Assembly: GCF_910593785.1 (NCBI RefSeq)
Contig: NZ_CAJVAP010000002.1
Span: 62,001 to 126,000 of the forward strand
Origin: Leucobacter soli
GTDB taxonomy: Bacteria; Actinomycetota; Actinomycetes; Actinomycetales; Microbacteriaceae
DNA length: 64,000 nt
Direction: 5' to 3'
Shown here: piece after piece, positions 1 through 9,036 of the stretch
How positions within the stretch are numbered: position 1 is the first letter of the stretch
How the letters are laid out: each line of letters opens with the position of its first letter
Position numbers and translations under genes: made by a program
The notes under the pieces: model-generated
Told to the model about the DNA's origin: nothing
Seen by the model: the letters and a program-made list of their open reading frames with translations, nothing else
Databases searched by the model: none

Positions 1-1
1 C

Positions 2-1351
2 CAGGCGTTGCGATCCGCGGGTGTCGACGTGGTCGTCGGGACCTCGAACTCGCTGCAGCACGTGCCGCACGACGTCGAGGAGGAGACGAAGCTCGATGCG
101 CGGCTGAGGTCGTGGCTCGCGTTCGCCGACCAGAAGGTCGGGCAGGTTCGCGTCCTCGCCCACGGCCTCGAACACGGCGCCGAGGCGATCGAGGCGGAGC
201 TCGCCGAGGCCGATCGCGTGCTCGCGGATCGCGCGGCGGCCCCGGGCGTGCGCGTCGACGACGTGCGCACCCGGGTCGCGAAGGTCGCCGATCCGGATCG
301 TCGCCGTGCGGCCGAGCAGGATCGCCGCGACGCGCAGCGCGCGCTCGGAATCCCGCTGCTCGCCACGACCACGATCGGATCCTTCCCCCAGACCGCGGAG
401 ATCCGCAATGCCCGCGCGGCGTTCACGCGCGGCGAGATCGATCGCGATGCGTACGACGGGTTCCTGCGCGCAGAGATCGAGCGGGTCATTCGCCTGCAGG
501 AGGAGATCGGCCTCGACGTCCTCGTGCACGGCGAGGCCGAGCGCAACGACATGGTGCAGTACTTCGCCGAGCACCTCGACGGGTTCGCCGTGACCGAGCA
601 CGGCTGGGTGCAGTCCTACGGCACCCGCGCGACCCGCCCGTCGATCCTCTGGGGCGATGTATCGCGCCCGGCGCCGATCACCGTCGAATGGTCCGCGTAC
701 GCGCAGTCCCTCACGGAGAAGCCGGTGAAGGGCATGCTGACCGGCCCCGTCACGATCCTCGCCTGGTCCTTCGTGCGCGACGACCAGCCGCTCGCCGACA
801 CGGCCGCCCAGGTGGCGCTCGCGCTGCGGGACGAGATCGACGACCTCGTGTCGGCCGGTATCTCGATCGTGCAGGTCGATGAGCCCGCGCTCCGCGAGCT
901 GCTCCCGCTCGATGCGGAGCGCCAGCCCGCCTACCTCGACTGGTCGGTCGGCGCGTTCCGTCTCGCGACAGGGGGTGCCGCACCGGAGGTGCAGATCCAC
1001 ACGCACCTCTGCTACTCGGAGTTCGGCGAGATCATCGACGCGGTCGACGGGCTGGATGCGGACGTCACCTCGATCGAGGCCGCGCGCAGCCGCATGGATG
1101 TGGTCGAGCCGCTCGGGGAGCACGGCTACTCCCGCGGGATCGGCCCGGGCGTCTACGACATCCACTCGCCCCGCGTGCCCAGCGTCGCGGAGCAGACCGA
1201 ACTGATCCGTCTCGCGGCGGATCGCATCCCCGGCGAGCAGCTGTGGGTGAACCCGGACTGCGGGCTCAAGACCCGCGGCTACGAGGAGACCGTGGCGAGC
1301 CTCACCAATCTCGTGCTCGCGGCGGCGGCCGTGCGCGAACCCGTAGAGTGA
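2..1351 (+). CDS. metE: Cobalamin-independent methionine synthase MetE, C-terminal part (5' truncated by window edge)
   Basis: Transfers the methyl group of 5-methyltetrahydropteroyltri-glutamate to homocysteine to make methionine in the cytosol. The frame is open from the first bases, so the gene begins outside the window; about 449 residues are visible against roughly 760-780 for the family. The catalytic C-terminal barrel is complete: the interdomain segment reads [13 protein letters not shown], and the zinc ligands are seen as His and Cys in [10 protein letters not shown] (about 992-1020), Glu in SIEAARS and Cys in [10 protein letters not shown]. It lies just upstream of a second MetE-like gene and metF, which supplies the methyl donor. 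Confidence in identity is high; only the N-terminal half cannot be judged. Confidence 0.95.
   Translation, partial: QALRSAGVDVVVGTSNSLQHVPHDVEEETKLDARLRSWLAFADQKVGQVRVLAHGLEHGAEAIEAELAEADRVLADRAAAPGVRVDDVRTRVAKVADPDRRRAAEQDRRDAQRALGIPLLATTTIGSFPQTAEIRNARAAFTRGEIDRDAYDGFLRAEIERVIRLQEEIGLDVLVHGEAERNDMVQYFAEHLDGFAVTEHGWVQSYGTRATRPSILWGDVSRPAPITVEWSAYAQSLTEKPVKGMLTGPVTILAWSFVRDDQPLADTAAQVALALRDEIDDLVSAGISIVQVDEPALRELLPLDAERQPAYLDWSVGAFRLATGGAAPEVQIHTHLCYSEFGEIIDAVDGLDADVTSIEAARSRMDVVEPLGEHGYSRGIGPGVYDIHSPRVPSVAEQTELIRLAADRIPGEQLWVNPDCGLKTRGYEETVASLTNLVLAAAAVREPVE
1344..1349 (+). promoter_or_regulatory. Candidate -10 hexamer TAGAGT for the MetE-like gene
   Basis: TAGAGT ends 7 nt before the GTG at 1357, the spacing expected for a leaderless transcript. 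It overlaps the last codons of metE. No clear -35 element is seen. Confidence 0.4.
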
Positions 1352-1356
1352 CATCT

Positions 1357-2547
1357 GTGACGGACACGAGCGAGGCGCCGACGAGCGAGACGCGGTCGAA
1401 CCAGACGCACGCGACGCACGCCTGGGGTCTGCTGCCCACCGAACCGGTGGGGTCGATGCCGCGCACCCTCCGTCTGCAGCAGGCCGTGCTGCAGACGGAG
1501 GCCTGGCTGCTGGGCGCTGACGAGCTCGCCGCGGAGCAGGAGGCGGCCGTCCGCGACACGCTGGATCGTCTCGCCGAGACGGGATCGCCGATCGTGAGCG
1601 ACGGCGAGCAGCGCCGCTCGAGCTTCGCGACCTACCCTCTGGGCCGCGGCGATGCAGAGTCCGGCCCCGTCTTCGCCGTCTTCGCCGACGGGCATCACCG
1701 GGTGCTGCCGCGGCTCGTCCGTGCGCCGTTCCGGTTCCAGCGGTGGGCCGCCGACGACGTGCTCGCCGCTCGGCGGCTCACCGGGCTGCCGCTGAAGCAG
1801 GCGGTCATCTCGCCGTCGATGCTCTCGCTCATGCTCCCCGACGAGGGCATCGGGGAGTACACGCGGGACGAACTGCTCGAGGACGTCGTCGCCGGGTGCG
1901 CTGAGGACATCGCCCGTTGCTTCTCCGCGGGCGCGGCGCGGGTGTCGATCGACTTCACCGAGGGGCGGCTCGCTCTGCGCCGGGATCTGCGGGCGCCGTG
2001 GGCCGGCCCCGCCGCGCTACGAGGCTTCATCGAACTGGTCAACCGGGTGCTCGACCGTGTCGACCCCGGACTGCGTGACCGCATCGGGGTGCACACCTGC
2101 CCTGGCAACGATCGTGATTCGGCGCACAGCGACGATGTCGACTACGCGGCGCTGATCCCCGAATTGCTCCAGATCGAGGCGGGCTACTTCCTCGTGCAGG
2201 CGGCGAGCGAGAGGGATCCGCTGCGCGTGGCCCGGCTGATCGGCGACGAGCTCGCCTCGCGCGGCTCGGCGGGGCGACTGCCCCGGATCCTCATCGGCGT
2301 CACGGATCCGAGGAGTCCGAAGCTCGAGACCGCGGAGGAGGTGCGGGACGGGCTGCTCGCGGCCGCCCGCTTCATCCCCGCGGAGCGGCTCGGCTCCACC
2401 GACGACTGCGGATTCTCCCCGTACCTGGTGGATGAGAAGCCGCGGCACGGTTCGCCCGACTTCGCGAGGGACGTGGCCTTCGCCAAGGTCGCCGCTCGGG
2501 TGCGCGGCACCGCGCTCGCCGCCGAGGCGCTGGGGGCCGGCTCGTGA
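1357..2547 (+). CDS. MetE-like cobalamin-independent methionine synthase family protein (single catalytic barrel)
   Basis: A 396-residue protein of the Meth_synt_2 type, corresponding only to the catalytic barrel of MetE and lacking the N-terminal barrel. Opening residues after a Thr/Ser-rich leader read LLPTEPVGSMPR, the counterpart of the [10 protein letters not shown] segment. Zinc ligands appear conserved: His and Cys in GVHTCPGND, Glu in LQIEAGYF and Cys in TDDCGFSPY. GTG at 1357 is chosen because it follows metE directly and has a -10-like TAGAGT at leaderless distance; an upstream in-frame extension would run inside metE. The 3' end overlaps metF by 4 nt, implying co-translation. Known relatives use varied methyl donors or acceptors, so the substrate is not fixed by sequence; a second methionine synthase is an inference. 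Confidence 0.8.
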   Translation: MTDTSEAPTSETRSNQTHATHAWGLLPTEPVGSMPRTLRLQQAVLQTEAWLLGADELAAEQEAAVRDTLDRLAETGSPIVSDGEQRRSSFATYPLGRGDAESGPVFAVFADGHHRVLPRLVRAPFRFQRWAADDVLAARRLTGLPLKQAVISPSMLSLMLPDEGIGEYTRDELLEDVVAGCAEDIARCFSAGAARVSIDFTEGRLALRRDLRAPWAGPAALRGFIELVNRVLDRVDPGLRDRIGVHTCPGNDRDSAHSDDVDYAALIPELLQIEAGYFLVQAASERDPLRVARLIGDELASRGSAGRLPRILIGVTDPRSPKLETAEEVRDGLLAAARFIPAERLGSTDDCGFSPYLVDEKPRHGSPDFARDVAFAKVAARVRGTALAAEALGAGS

Positions 2548-3458
2548 ACGATCCGTCGCATCCGCTGCTGACCGGGAGCGCGTCCACGCGGGTGCGCTTC
2601 TCCTTCGAGGTGTTCCCCGCCCGCAGCCAGGCCGCCGCGCTCGCGCTCGGGCACGCGGTGCAGCACCTCTCGGCGAGCGGCCCCGACTTCATCTCCGTGA
2701 CCTACGGCGCGAGCGGATCGAACCGCGACGCCTCGCTCGACCTGCTGAAGTATCTGCGCAACAACACCGATGCGCTGCCCATGGCGCACCTCACGACGGT
2801 CGGGCAGTCGCGCGACGAGCTGCGCACCGAGATCCTCGGAATGATGGATGCCGGCATCCACGACTTCCTCGCGCTCCGGGGCGACGCGCCCCGAGGCGTC
2901 CGGGAGGACGACCCGATCGTCACGGGCTCGCTCAGCTCCGCAGAGCTGATCGCGTTCATCGCCGAGGTCCGCGCGGAGCGGCCGCCGTTCACGAGCGTGG
3001 GGCGCACCTCGGTCGCGGTCTACCCGAACGGGCACCCGCTCTCCCGGTCGCGGGAGGCCGACATCGACTGGCTCGTCGAGAAGCAGGAGGCCGGGGCCCA
3101 GCTCGGCATCACGCAGCTCTTCTTCGAGGCTGAGGAGTACCTCTCCTTCGTCGCGGATGCGCGACGCGCGGGGCTCACTATGCCGATCCTGCCGGGACTG
3201 ATGCCGGTGTCGACGAGCGCGCAGCTGCGCCGCGTGGCCGAGCTCGCCGGGCGCCCGGCGCCCGCAGGTCTGGCGCGCGCGCTCGAGGCGGCCGGGGGTA
3301 CGGCGCCGGAGCTCGGCGTTGCGCATACCGTCGAGCTGGCTCGCGAGCTGTTGGCCGGCGGGGCGCCGTCGATCCACCTCTACACGTTCAACCGGCACGC
3401 GCAGGTGCTCGCGGTGCTGCGCGAGCTGGGACTGCTGGCGCGGGATCCCCTGGCATAG
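2544..3458 (+). CDS. metF: Methylenetetrahydrofolate reductase
   Basis: FAD-dependent reductase (304 aa) making 5-methyl-THF from 5,10-methylene-THF, the methyl source for MetE. The TIM-barrel hallmarks are present: RFSFEVFPARS at the N-terminus, PDFISVTYGASGSNR around residue 50, and HDFLALRGDAPRG around residue 110, followed by VGRTSVAVYPNGHP and QLGITQLFFEAEEYLSF. The GTG start overlaps the stop of the upstream MetE-like gene (GTGA), so the three genes look like one methionine/C1 unit. The length is normal for bacterial MetF. Confidence 0.93.
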   Translation: MNDPSHPLLTGSASTRVRFSFEVFPARSQAAALALGHAVQHLSASGPDFISVTYGASGSNRDASLDLLKYLRNNTDALPMAHLTTVGQSRDELRTEILGMMDAGIHDFLALRGDAPRGVREDDPIVTGSLSSAELIAFIAEVRAERPPFTSVGRTSVAVYPNGHPLSRSREADIDWLVEKQEAGAQLGITQLFFEAEEYLSFVADARRAGLTMPILPGLMPVSTSAQLRRVAELAGRPAPAGLARALEAAGGTAPELGVAHTVELARELLAGGAPSIHLYTFNRHAQVLAVLRELGLLARDPLA

Positions 3459-3480
3459 GGGGACCGGAGTCGCGCCCCGG

Positions 3481-3525
3481 CCTCGGACCGAGCGGCCTCA
3501 GACCGAGCGGCCTCAGACCGAGCGG
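3481..3525. repeat. Three tandem copies of a 15-bp unit at the lexA 3' end
   Basis: The unit cctcagaccgagcgg occurs three times head to tail (3481-3495 with one mismatch, 3496-3510, 3511-3525). The third copy contains the last codons and stop of lexA (minus strand), so the two others are copies of the gene's tail lying between lexA and metF. It looks like slippage or duplication. Confidence 0.85.
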
Positions 3526-4178
3526 AAGACGGCGACGACCCGGCCGAGCACCTCGGCGTAGTCGCCCAGGATCGGCTCGAAGGCGCTGTTGCGCGGGAGC
3601 AACCAGGTGTGGCCGTCGCGGCGGCGGAAGACCTTGACCGTCGCCTCTCCGTCGAGCATGGCCGCCACGATGTCGCCGTTCTCGGCGTCTCGCTGCTGCC
3701 GGACCACGACGAAATCGCCGTCGCAGATGGCTGCGTCGATCATGGAGTCGCCGACGACCTTGAGCATGAAGAGCTGACCGTCGCCGACGAGCGCGCGGGG
3801 GAGCGGGACCAGTTCGTCGACCTGCTGGTCGGCCGTGATGGGCACGCCGGCGGCGATGCGGCCGACGAGCGGGACGTACGCGGTCTCCTCAGCCTGCACG
3901 GCGGGCGCGTCGGCGAGGGCCTGGCTGGTGCTCGCCGGCTCCACGAGCACTTCGAGCGCGCGCGGCCGGTTCGGGTCGCGGCGCAGGTAGCCGGCGAGTT
4001 CGAGGCGGCTGAGCTGGTGGGTGACGCTCGAGAGGGAGGAGAGCCCGACTGCATCGCCGATCTCGCGCATCGACGGCGGGTAACCCCGGGTCTCGACGGA
4101 GCGCGAGATGAACTCGAGGATCGCCTGCTGCTTCTCGCTCAACTTCTTGAGCGTCGGCGTGCCATCCGGTGCGACCAT
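3513..4178 (-). CDS. lexA: LexA SOS repressor
   Basis: Transcriptional repressor and self-cleaving protease of the SOS response. The winged-helix DNA-binding domain spans about residues 10-75 ([21 protein letters not shown]). The S24 peptidase domain follows, with the Ala110-Gly111 cleavage bond in RIAAGVP, nucleophile Ser145 in VVGDSMIDA and Lys182 in ATVKVF. I place the start at the ATG ending at 4178 (221 aa) because it has a GAGGGGG Shine-Dalgarno sequence at good distance. The frame stays open to a TTG at 4289, but that would add 37 uncharacteristic residues and run into the candidate SOS box. Divergent from a LysM membrane protein across a shared control region, and probably autoregulated. 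Confidence 0.95.
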   Translation of the reverse strand: MVAPDGTPTLKKLSEKQQAILEFISRSVETRGYPPSMREIGDAVGLSSLSSVTHQLSRLELAGYLRRDPNRPRALEVLVEPASTSQALADAPAVQAEETAYVPLVGRIAAGVPITADQQVDELVPLPRALVGDGQLFMLKVVGDSMIDAAICDGDFVVVRQQRDAENGDIVAAMLDGEATVKVFRRRDGHTWLLPRNSAFEPILGDYAEVLGRVVAVFRSV

Positions 4179-4285
4179 CTCTGCCCCCTCGGGTTCGGCG
4201 GAATTCTGCGGTGAAACATGAATGTCGGTGGGTGGTGGTTCACTCGTGCCGATGGAGAAAGCGTAGCCGTCCGAATCGAATATCG

Positions 4286-4301
4286 GCAAACATGTGTTCG
4301 A
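4286..4301. promoter_or_regulatory. SOS-like (LexA) box, lexA-proximal
   Basis: AAAC-ATGT-GTTCGA matches the actinobacterial LexA box core GAAC-N4-GTTC with one mismatch in the left half. It lies about 110 bp upstream of the chosen lexA start, in the lexA/LysM divergent region. Confidence 0.6.
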
Positions 4302-4370
4302 GTGTCGCTCGAATGGTTCCGAACAGAAATTCGATGAGGGGTTGAGTTTTCGATTAATCGAAGATAGATT

Positions 4371-4386
4371 CGAAACAGATGTTCGA
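4371..4386. promoter_or_regulatory. SOS-like (LexA) box, LysM-gene-proximal
   Basis: AAAC-AGAT-GTTCGA has the same core and the same single deviation as the box at 4286-4301. It lies about 90 bp upstream of the LysM gene's ATG, the arrangement seen for SOS-induced cell-division inhibitors divergent from lexA. Confidence 0.55.
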
Positions 4387-4410
4387 GGTGAAGGGTTCCG
4401 AAGGGTCCAT

Positions 4411-4452
4411 GGATCGAACGGTCCGCGGATCGAACGCCCGACAGATCGAACA
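4411..4452 (+). repeat. Three GATCGAAC motifs at an exact 16-bp period
   Basis: ggatcgaacg at 4411 and 4427 and agatcgaaca at 4443 carry the LexA half-site TCGAAC three times in the same orientation, each 16 bp apart. They end about 22 bp before the LysM gene's start codon. These may be iterated half-sites or a remnant of tandem duplication. Confidence 0.6.
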
Positions 4453-4474
4453 CCGAGAGCGAGAGGAAGCGATC

Positions 4475-4933
4475 ATGACCGCATCGCATACCGCACACGG
4501 CGTCTACCTGCGCGCCGTTGACGCCGCCGTCGACACCGACACTGACACCGACGTCCGGGATCGCACCCGCCTCCGGATCACCCGGCGCGGGCGCGTGGTG
4601 CTCGGTCTGCTGATCGCGCTGCTCGTCGCCGGCCTGGTCGCGGCTGCGGCGCTGTTCGGCGCCACCCGGGCCGCGGCGTCGGATGCCGCAGGCGGGGCCG
4701 ACTTCGGCAATGTCGACTTCGGTTACGTCGTCGTGCAGTCGGGGGATTCGCTCTGGTCGGTCGCCACGACGCTCGACCCCTCGTCCGATCCGCGCGATGT
4801 GATCGCCGATATCGTGCGGCTGAACCAGCTCGAGAGCTCGGACGTCCAGGCCGGCCAGGCGATCGCTGTGCCGCTCCGTTACAGCGATGCCCCCGGAGTC
4901 GTCAGCGCGGAGGACCTGGGTATCGACGCCTGA
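4475..4933 (+). CDS. Single-pass membrane LysM protein, probable SOS-induced division regulator
   Basis: A 152-residue protein with a cytoplasmic N-terminus, one transmembrane helix at about residues 45-68 (GLLIALLVAGLVAAAALFG) and an external C-terminal LysM domain (about residues 85-140; YVVVQSGDSLWSVA ... IVRLNQLESSDVQAGQAIAVP). LysM binds peptidoglycan. ATG at 4475 follows AGGAAG; an in-frame ATG at 4379 would fall inside the putative SOS box. Divergence from lexA behind SOS-like boxes matches YneA of Bacillus and ChiZ/DivS of other actinobacteria, which delay division after DNA damage. That role is inferred from context and architecture, not from close sequence identity. Confidence 0.75.
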   Translation: MTASHTAHGVYLRAVDAAVDTDTDTDVRDRTRLRITRRGRVVLGLLIALLVAGLVAAAALFGATRAAASDAAGGADFGNVDFGYVVVQSGDSLWSVATTLDPSSDPRDVIADIVRLNQLESSDVQAGQAIAVPLRYSDAPGVVSAEDLGIDA

Positions 4934-4955
4934 CTCGTCCGAACGCCGAGCGCCC

Positions 4956-4961
4956 TAGACT
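4956..4961 (+). promoter_or_regulatory. Candidate -10 TAGACT of hisC
   Basis: TAGACT ends 6 nt before the GTG start of hisC, consistent with leaderless transcription of the histidine genes. Confidence 0.5.
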
Positions 4962-4967
4962 GATCCG

Positions 4968-6044
4968 GTGACCAGCCTGAGCGATCTGCCCCTCCGTGAC
5001 ACCCTCGTCGGCAAGCAGCCGTACGGCGCCCCGCAGGATCCGGTGCCGGTCAGCCTGAACGTCAACGAGAACACCCATCCGCTACCGGAGGCGGTCGTCG
5101 CCGACATCGCGGCCTCCCTCGCCGAGGCCGTGCGGGGCGTGAACCGGTACCCGGACCGGGACTTCCTCCAGCTGCGCGCCGCGCTCGCCGGCTACCTCGG
5201 CCACGGGCTCACCGCGGAGCAGCTCTGGGCCGCGAACGGATCGAACGAAGTGCTGCAGCAGGTGCTGCAGGCGTTCGGCGGCCCGGGCCGCACCCTGCTG
5301 AGCTTCACACCCACGTATTCGATGTACCCGCTGCTCGCCGACGGCACCGACACGGCATGGCGCCCGGTCGAGCGCCCCGCCGACTACGCGCTGACGCCCG
5401 ACTTCGTCGCCGCGGCGCTGCGGGAGCACCGGCCGAACATCGCGATCCTGTGCGGCCCGAACAATCCGACCGGCACGCCCCTCGACCTCGATACGGTGCT
5501 CGCCGCCTACGACGCGTTCGACGGCATCCTCATCGTCGACGAGGCCTACCACGAGTTCGACGCCGAGCGGGAGAGCGCGATCACGCTGCTGCCCGGTCGC
5601 CCGCGCCTGCTCGTCTCGCGCACCATGAGCAAGGCCTTCGCCTTCGCCGGCGTGCGTCTCGGCTATCTGGCCGCCGATCCGGCGGTCATCGACGCGCTGC
5701 GTCTCGTCCGCCTGCCGTACCACCTCTCCGCGCTGACCCAGGCCGCAGCGCAGGCCGCGATCCGCCACTCCGGCGAGATGCTCGCCACGGTCGCCGACAT
5801 CCGCGCCCAGCGGGACCGGCTCGCCGCCGCGCTCACGGCGCTCGGCTATCTCGTGCACGAGTCCGGAGCGAACTTCCTGCTCGTCGGCGGCTTCGCCGAC
5901 CCCACTGCGGTGTTCGAGACGCTCCGCGCCCAGGGGATCCTCATCCGCGACCTGGGGATACCCGGCCACCTGCGCCTCACCGCGGGAACCGAGACCGAGA
6001 CGACCGTGCTCATCGAGGCGATCGCCGCCCTCGCGCCCCGGTAG
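4968..6044 (+). CDS. hisC: Histidinol-phosphate aminotransferase
   Basis: PLP enzyme converting imidazole-acetol phosphate to histidinol phosphate in histidine synthesis (some HisC also act on aromatic amino acids). At 358 aa it has family length. Fold-type I motifs: [10 protein letters not shown] near the start, [11 protein letters not shown] at about 88-98, [10 protein letters not shown] at 162-171, IVDEAYHEF at 189-197 and the PLP lysine Lys222 in [17 protein letters not shown]. The GTG start has a leaderless-type -10 just upstream and no Shine-Dalgarno sequence. It heads the hisC-hisB-hisH-priA run. Confidence 0.93.
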   Translation: MTSLSDLPLRDTLVGKQPYGAPQDPVPVSLNVNENTHPLPEAVVADIAASLAEAVRGVNRYPDRDFLQLRAALAGYLGHGLTAEQLWAANGSNEVLQQVLQAFGGPGRTLLSFTPTYSMYPLLADGTDTAWRPVERPADYALTPDFVAAALREHRPNIAILCGPNNPTGTPLDLDTVLAAYDAFDGILIVDEAYHEFDAERESAITLLPGRPRLLVSRTMSKAFAFAGVRLGYLAADPAVIDALRLVRLPYHLSALTQAAAQAAIRHSGEMLATVADIRAQRDRLAAALTALGYLVHESGANFLLVGGFADPTAVFETLRAQGILIRDLGIPGHLRLTAGTETETTVLIEAIAALAPR

Positions 6045-6047
6045 GCT
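6042..6047 (+). promoter_or_regulatory. Candidate internal -10 TAGGCT before hisB
   Basis: TAGGCT overlaps the TAG stop of hisC and ends 7 nt before the hisB ATG. hisB may therefore be transcribed from its own leaderless promoter as well as by read-through. Confidence 0.4.
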
Positions 6048-6054
6048 AGAGGCC

Positions 6055-6663
6055 ATGAGCAGCACCTCCCGCACCGCCTCGTTGCAGCGCGCCACGAGCG
6101 AGTCGCAGATCAGCCTGAGCGTCGACCTCGACGGGACCGGAGAGGCCGACGTAGCCACCGGCGTGCCGTTCTTCGACCACATGCTCACCGCATTCGCACG
6201 GCACTCGCTGACCGACCTCACGGTGCGCGCCGAGGGCGACATCGACATCGACGTGCACCACACGGTCGAGGACACCGGCATCCTGCTCGGCCAGGCGCTG
6301 CTCGCGGCGCTCGGGGAGAAGCGCGGCATCAGCCGCTACGGCGACGCGCTGGTGCCGCTCGACGAGGCGCTCGCGCAGGCGGTCGTCGACATCTCGGGCC
6401 GCCCCTACCTCGTGCACGGGGGCGAGCCCGCCGGGTTCGAGTTCCACCTCATCGGCGGTCACTTCACCGGCAGCATGGTCCGCCACTTCTTCGAGGCGCT
6501 CACGCTGAACGCGAGGCTCACGGTGCACGTGCGGCTCATCGAGGGCCGGGATCCGCACCACATCGCCGAGGCGGAGTTCAAGGCCTTTGCGCGCGCGTTC
6601 CGCCAGGCCAAGGCGCTCGATCCGCTCGTGACCGGGGTGCCCAGCACCAAGGGCGCGTTGTGA
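6055..6663 (+). CDS. hisB: Imidazoleglycerol-phosphate dehydratase
   Basis: Dehydrates imidazole-glycerol phosphate to imidazole-acetol phosphate. 202 aa, the monofunctional form without a phosphatase domain. Manganese-binding histidine clusters are evident: [13 protein letters not shown] (about residues 38-50), VHHTVEDTG (about 71-79) and the second half-repeat [16 protein letters not shown] plus [17 protein letters not shown]. The 3' end overlaps hisH by 4 nt. Confidence 0.95.
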   Translation: MSSTSRTASLQRATSESQISLSVDLDGTGEADVATGVPFFDHMLTAFARHSLTDLTVRAEGDIDIDVHHTVEDTGILLGQALLAALGEKRGISRYGDALVPLDEALAQAVVDISGRPYLVHGGEPAGFEFHLIGGHFTGSMVRHFFEALTLNARLTVHVRLIEGRDPHHIAEAEFKAFARAFRQAKALDPLVTGVPSTKGAL

Positions 6664-7358
6664 CCGCAGCTACGCAGCCGGACGCAGCTCCGCTGACGAG
6701 CACCTCCTCGCCGACGACCGACACAGCCGCGCGGAAGGCCGTCGTCGTGCTGGACTACGGCTCGGGAAACGTCCACTCCGCGGTGAAGGCGCTCGAATCC
6801 GCGGGTGCCGAGGTCGAGCTGACGCGGGACCCGGACGCGGTGCTCGCCGCCGACGGCCTGCTGGTTCCGGGCGTCGGCGCCTTCGACGCGGTCATGCGGC
6901 AGCTGACCGCGGTGCGGGGCGATGAACTGATCGATCGCCGCCTCGCCGGTGGCCGACCGGTGCTGGGCATCTGCGTCGGGCAGCAGGTGCTGTTCGAGCG
7001 GGGCGTCGAGCGCGGCGCCGAGACCGAGGGCCTCGGTCAGTGGCCCGGGATCGTGCGCGAGCTGCATGCCGATCGGCTCCCGCACATGGGCTGGAACACA
7101 GTCGACGCGCCCGAGGACTCCGTGCTCTTCCGAGGGATCGAGCACGAGCGCTTCTACTTCGTGCACAGCTGCGCCGCGACCGAGTGGACGCTCGAGGGCA
7201 GGACTGAGGCGACCCGTCCCCTCGTGACCTGGGCAGAGCACGGCGAGCGGTTCGTCGCCGCAGTCGAGAACGGGCCGCTCTCGGCGACTCAGTTCCACCC
7301 GGAGAAGTCCGGCGACGCGGGTATCCGCCTGCTGCGCAACTGGATCGACTCCCTCTAG
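6660..7358 (+). CDS. hisH: Imidazole glycerol phosphate synthase, glutamine amidotransferase subunit
   Basis: Class I glutaminase supplying ammonia to HisF in the fifth step of histidine synthesis. Triad residues are Cys105 ([11 protein letters not shown]), His213 and Glu215 (TQFHPEKSG). The catalytic domain begins at [13 protein letters not shown] (residue 28), so the first 25 Thr/Ala/Ser-rich residues are an extension; the GTG at 6660 is kept because it overlaps hisB by 4 nt, but a later start cannot be excluded. The usual GMQ after the Cys is GQQ here. The partner hisF is not in the window. Confidence 0.93.
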   Translation: MTAATQPDAAPLTSTSSPTTDTAARKAVVVLDYGSGNVHSAVKALESAGAEVELTRDPDAVLAADGLLVPGVGAFDAVMRQLTAVRGDELIDRRLAGGRPVLGICVGQQVLFERGVERGAETEGLGQWPGIVRELHADRLPHMGWNTVDAPEDSVLFRGIEHERFYFVHSCAATEWTLEGRTEATRPLVTWAEHGERFVAAVENGPLSATQFHPEKSGDAGIRLLRNWIDSL

Positions 7359-7382
7359 CCACGTAATGGAGAACACCCCGAG

Positions 7383-8129
7383 ATGACCACACTCAACAAC
7401 AGCCCCAAGCTCGAACTGCTCCCGGCGGTCGACGTCGCCGACGGTCAGGCCGTGCGGCTCACGCAGGGCGAAGCCGGCACCGAGACGAACTACGGCAGCC
7501 CGGTCGACGCCGCGCTCGACTGGATCGAGCAGGGCGCCGAGTGGATCCACCTCGTCGACCTGGACGCCGCCTTCGGCCGCGGCAGCAATGCCGCGCTGCT
7601 GCGGAAGGTGATCAAGCAGTCCAAGCGCGTGAAGATCGAACTCTCGGGCGGGATCCGTGACGACGCGAGCCTCGAGGCCGCGCTCGAGCTCGGTCCCAAG
7701 CGCGTGAACCTGGGTACGGCCGCGCTCGAGAACCCGGAGTGGACGGCCGCGGTGATCGCCCGCTACGGCGAGTTGATCGCGGTCGGCCTCGACGTGCGCG
7801 GCGAGACTCTCGCGGCGCGCGGGTGGACCGAAGAGGGCGGCAACCTGTGGGAGGTGCTGGACCGGTTGGAGTCCGCCGGCTGCCCGCGCTACGTCGTGAC
7901 CGACGTGACGAAGGACGGCACCCTGCGCGGCCCGAACGTCGAACTGCTGAAGCAGGTCTGCGCGCGAACCGACCGCCCGGTCGTCGCCTCGGGCGGCGTC
8001 TCGAGCCTCGACGACCTCGCCGCACTGCGCGAGCTCGTGCCCCACGGCGTCGAGGGCGCGATCGTCGGCAAGGCGCTCTACGCGGGCGCGTTCACGCTGC
8101 CCGCAGCCCTGGATGTTGCAGGACGCTAG
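7383..8129 (+). CDS. priA: Phosphoribosyl isomerase PriA (bifunctional HisA/TrpF)
   Basis: Beta-alpha barrel isomerase acting on ProFAR in histidine synthesis; in actinobacteria this family commonly also does the TrpF reaction of tryptophan synthesis. 248 aa. Motifs: [18 protein letters not shown] at the N-terminus with the catalytic Asp in [16 protein letters not shown] around residue 55, [10 protein letters not shown] near 82, [15 protein letters not shown] near 170 with the second catalytic Asp, and [12 protein letters not shown] near 200. It lies 24 bp after hisH. Whether this copy is bifunctional is a family-level inference. Confidence 0.92.
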   Translation: MTTLNNSPKLELLPAVDVADGQAVRLTQGEAGTETNYGSPVDAALDWIEQGAEWIHLVDLDAAFGRGSNAALLRKVIKQSKRVKIELSGGIRDDASLEAALELGPKRVNLGTAALENPEWTAAVIARYGELIAVGLDVRGETLAARGWTEEGGNLWEVLDRLESAGCPRYVVTDVTKDGTLRGPNVELLKQVCARTDRPVVASGGVSSLDDLAALRELVPHGVEGAIVGKALYAGAFTLPAALDVAGR

Positions 8130-8132
8130 GTC
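8127..8132 (+). promoter_or_regulatory. Candidate -10 TAGGTC before the SseB-family gene
   Basis: It overlaps the priA stop codon and ends 6 nt before a TTG start. The match to TAnnnT is imperfect at the last base. Confidence 0.3.
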
Positions 8133-8138
8133 CTCCAC

Positions 8139-9020
8139 TTGGCGATCGAGAAGCTCCCGGCGACGGGCGACGCCCCGCGTTCGACCGGTGTTCCGGCGAG
8201 CCTCGTAGCCGGGGGCGCGGAGGACTCCGCGGGCTTCCCCTGGGCCGGCCGCACCTTCGACCACCACGGCACGGCCTTCGCCGCCGACGACGGCGCCTGC
8301 CCGCCGGAGCTCCGCACCGGGGTGGAGCGGGTCCGCGCGGCCGCCGCCGCGGGGGATCGGGCGGCGCTCGCGGAGGCGCACGCCGATGCGCTCCTCGCGC
8401 TGTCTCACTGCCGCGTCCTGATCCCGCTGCTCGCGGAGGCCGGCGACATCGGGGTCACGCCCGAGGGGCGCACGGTCGAGAAGACCCAGGAGCTCTCGAT
8501 CGTGACGGTCGCCGGCCCGGACGGCCGCCGCACCATGCCGGTGTTCGGCTCCGTCGACACGATGCAGGCCTGGAACCCGAACGCCCGCCCGATCCCGGTG
8601 CCCGGCCCGCAGGCCGCACTGGCCGCGGCGCAGGAGGGGACCGACCTCATCGTGGTCGATCCCGGCACCCCGGAGCGCGAGTTCGGGGTGCGGCGCACCC
8701 AGCTGGAGGCGGTGGCGCGAGGCCTGCGGGTGCTGCCGGCCTGGGCCGACCCGGAGGTCGCCGCGGCGTTCCGCGCCTCGATCGCGGAGGAGCCGCGCAT
8801 CCACGACGTGGTTCTCGAACCGGGCGATCCCGAGGGGCGCCTGCTCGCCCCCGAGACAGAGGTGATCCTGGTGCTGGTGCCCGGGCTCGATCGCTCGGCG
8901 CTGCAGGAGGTGCTGGCCGGGGTGCAGCAGCGGTGGGCCGGCGATGCCCTGATCGCGAGCCGCGTCGACTCGCTGCACCTGTCGATCCGCTCGCTCGGAT
9001 CGGATCGAGCAGCGCACTGA
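8139..9020 (+). CDS. SseB family protein
   Basis: A 293-aa soluble protein with an SseB N-terminal-type domain (about residues 50-185; VRAAAAAGDRAALAEAHADALLALSHCRVLIPLL ... MPVFGSVDTMQAWNPNARPIPVPG) and a weaker C-terminal SseB-like region. No catalytic motif is visible and the biochemical role is not known for the actinobacterial members. It sits 9 bp after priA with a TTG start, an arrangement recurrent next to histidine genes in related genomes as I recall. Read-through from the his genes is likely. Confidence 0.75.
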   Translation: MAIEKLPATGDAPRSTGVPASLVAGGAEDSAGFPWAGRTFDHHGTAFAADDGACPPELRTGVERVRAAAAAGDRAALAEAHADALLALSHCRVLIPLLAEAGDIGVTPEGRTVEKTQELSIVTVAGPDGRRTMPVFGSVDTMQAWNPNARPIPVPGPQAALAAAQEGTDLIVVDPGTPEREFGVRRTQLEAVARGLRVLPAWADPEVAAAFRASIAEEPRIHDVVLEPGDPEGRLLAPETEVILVLVPGLDRSALQEVLAGVQQRWAGDALIASRVDSLHLSIRSLGSDRAAH

Positions 9021-9036
9021 GCGGATCGAGCAGCGT

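Noticed and set aside
3481-3525. Tandem repeats considered as a CRISPR-like array
   Set aside because: No spacers, 15-bp unit contiguous head to tail, and no cas genes.
4179-4289. Longer LexA starting at a TTG at 4289
   Set aside because: Would run into the SOS-like box and add 37 non-conserved residues; the ATG at 4178 has a good Shine-Dalgarno sequence.
6459-9017. An 850-codon open frame on the minus strand opposite hisB-hisH-priA-SseB
   Set aside because: No domain sense, composition typical of an antisense shadow in GC-rich DNA, and the plus-strand genes are well supported.
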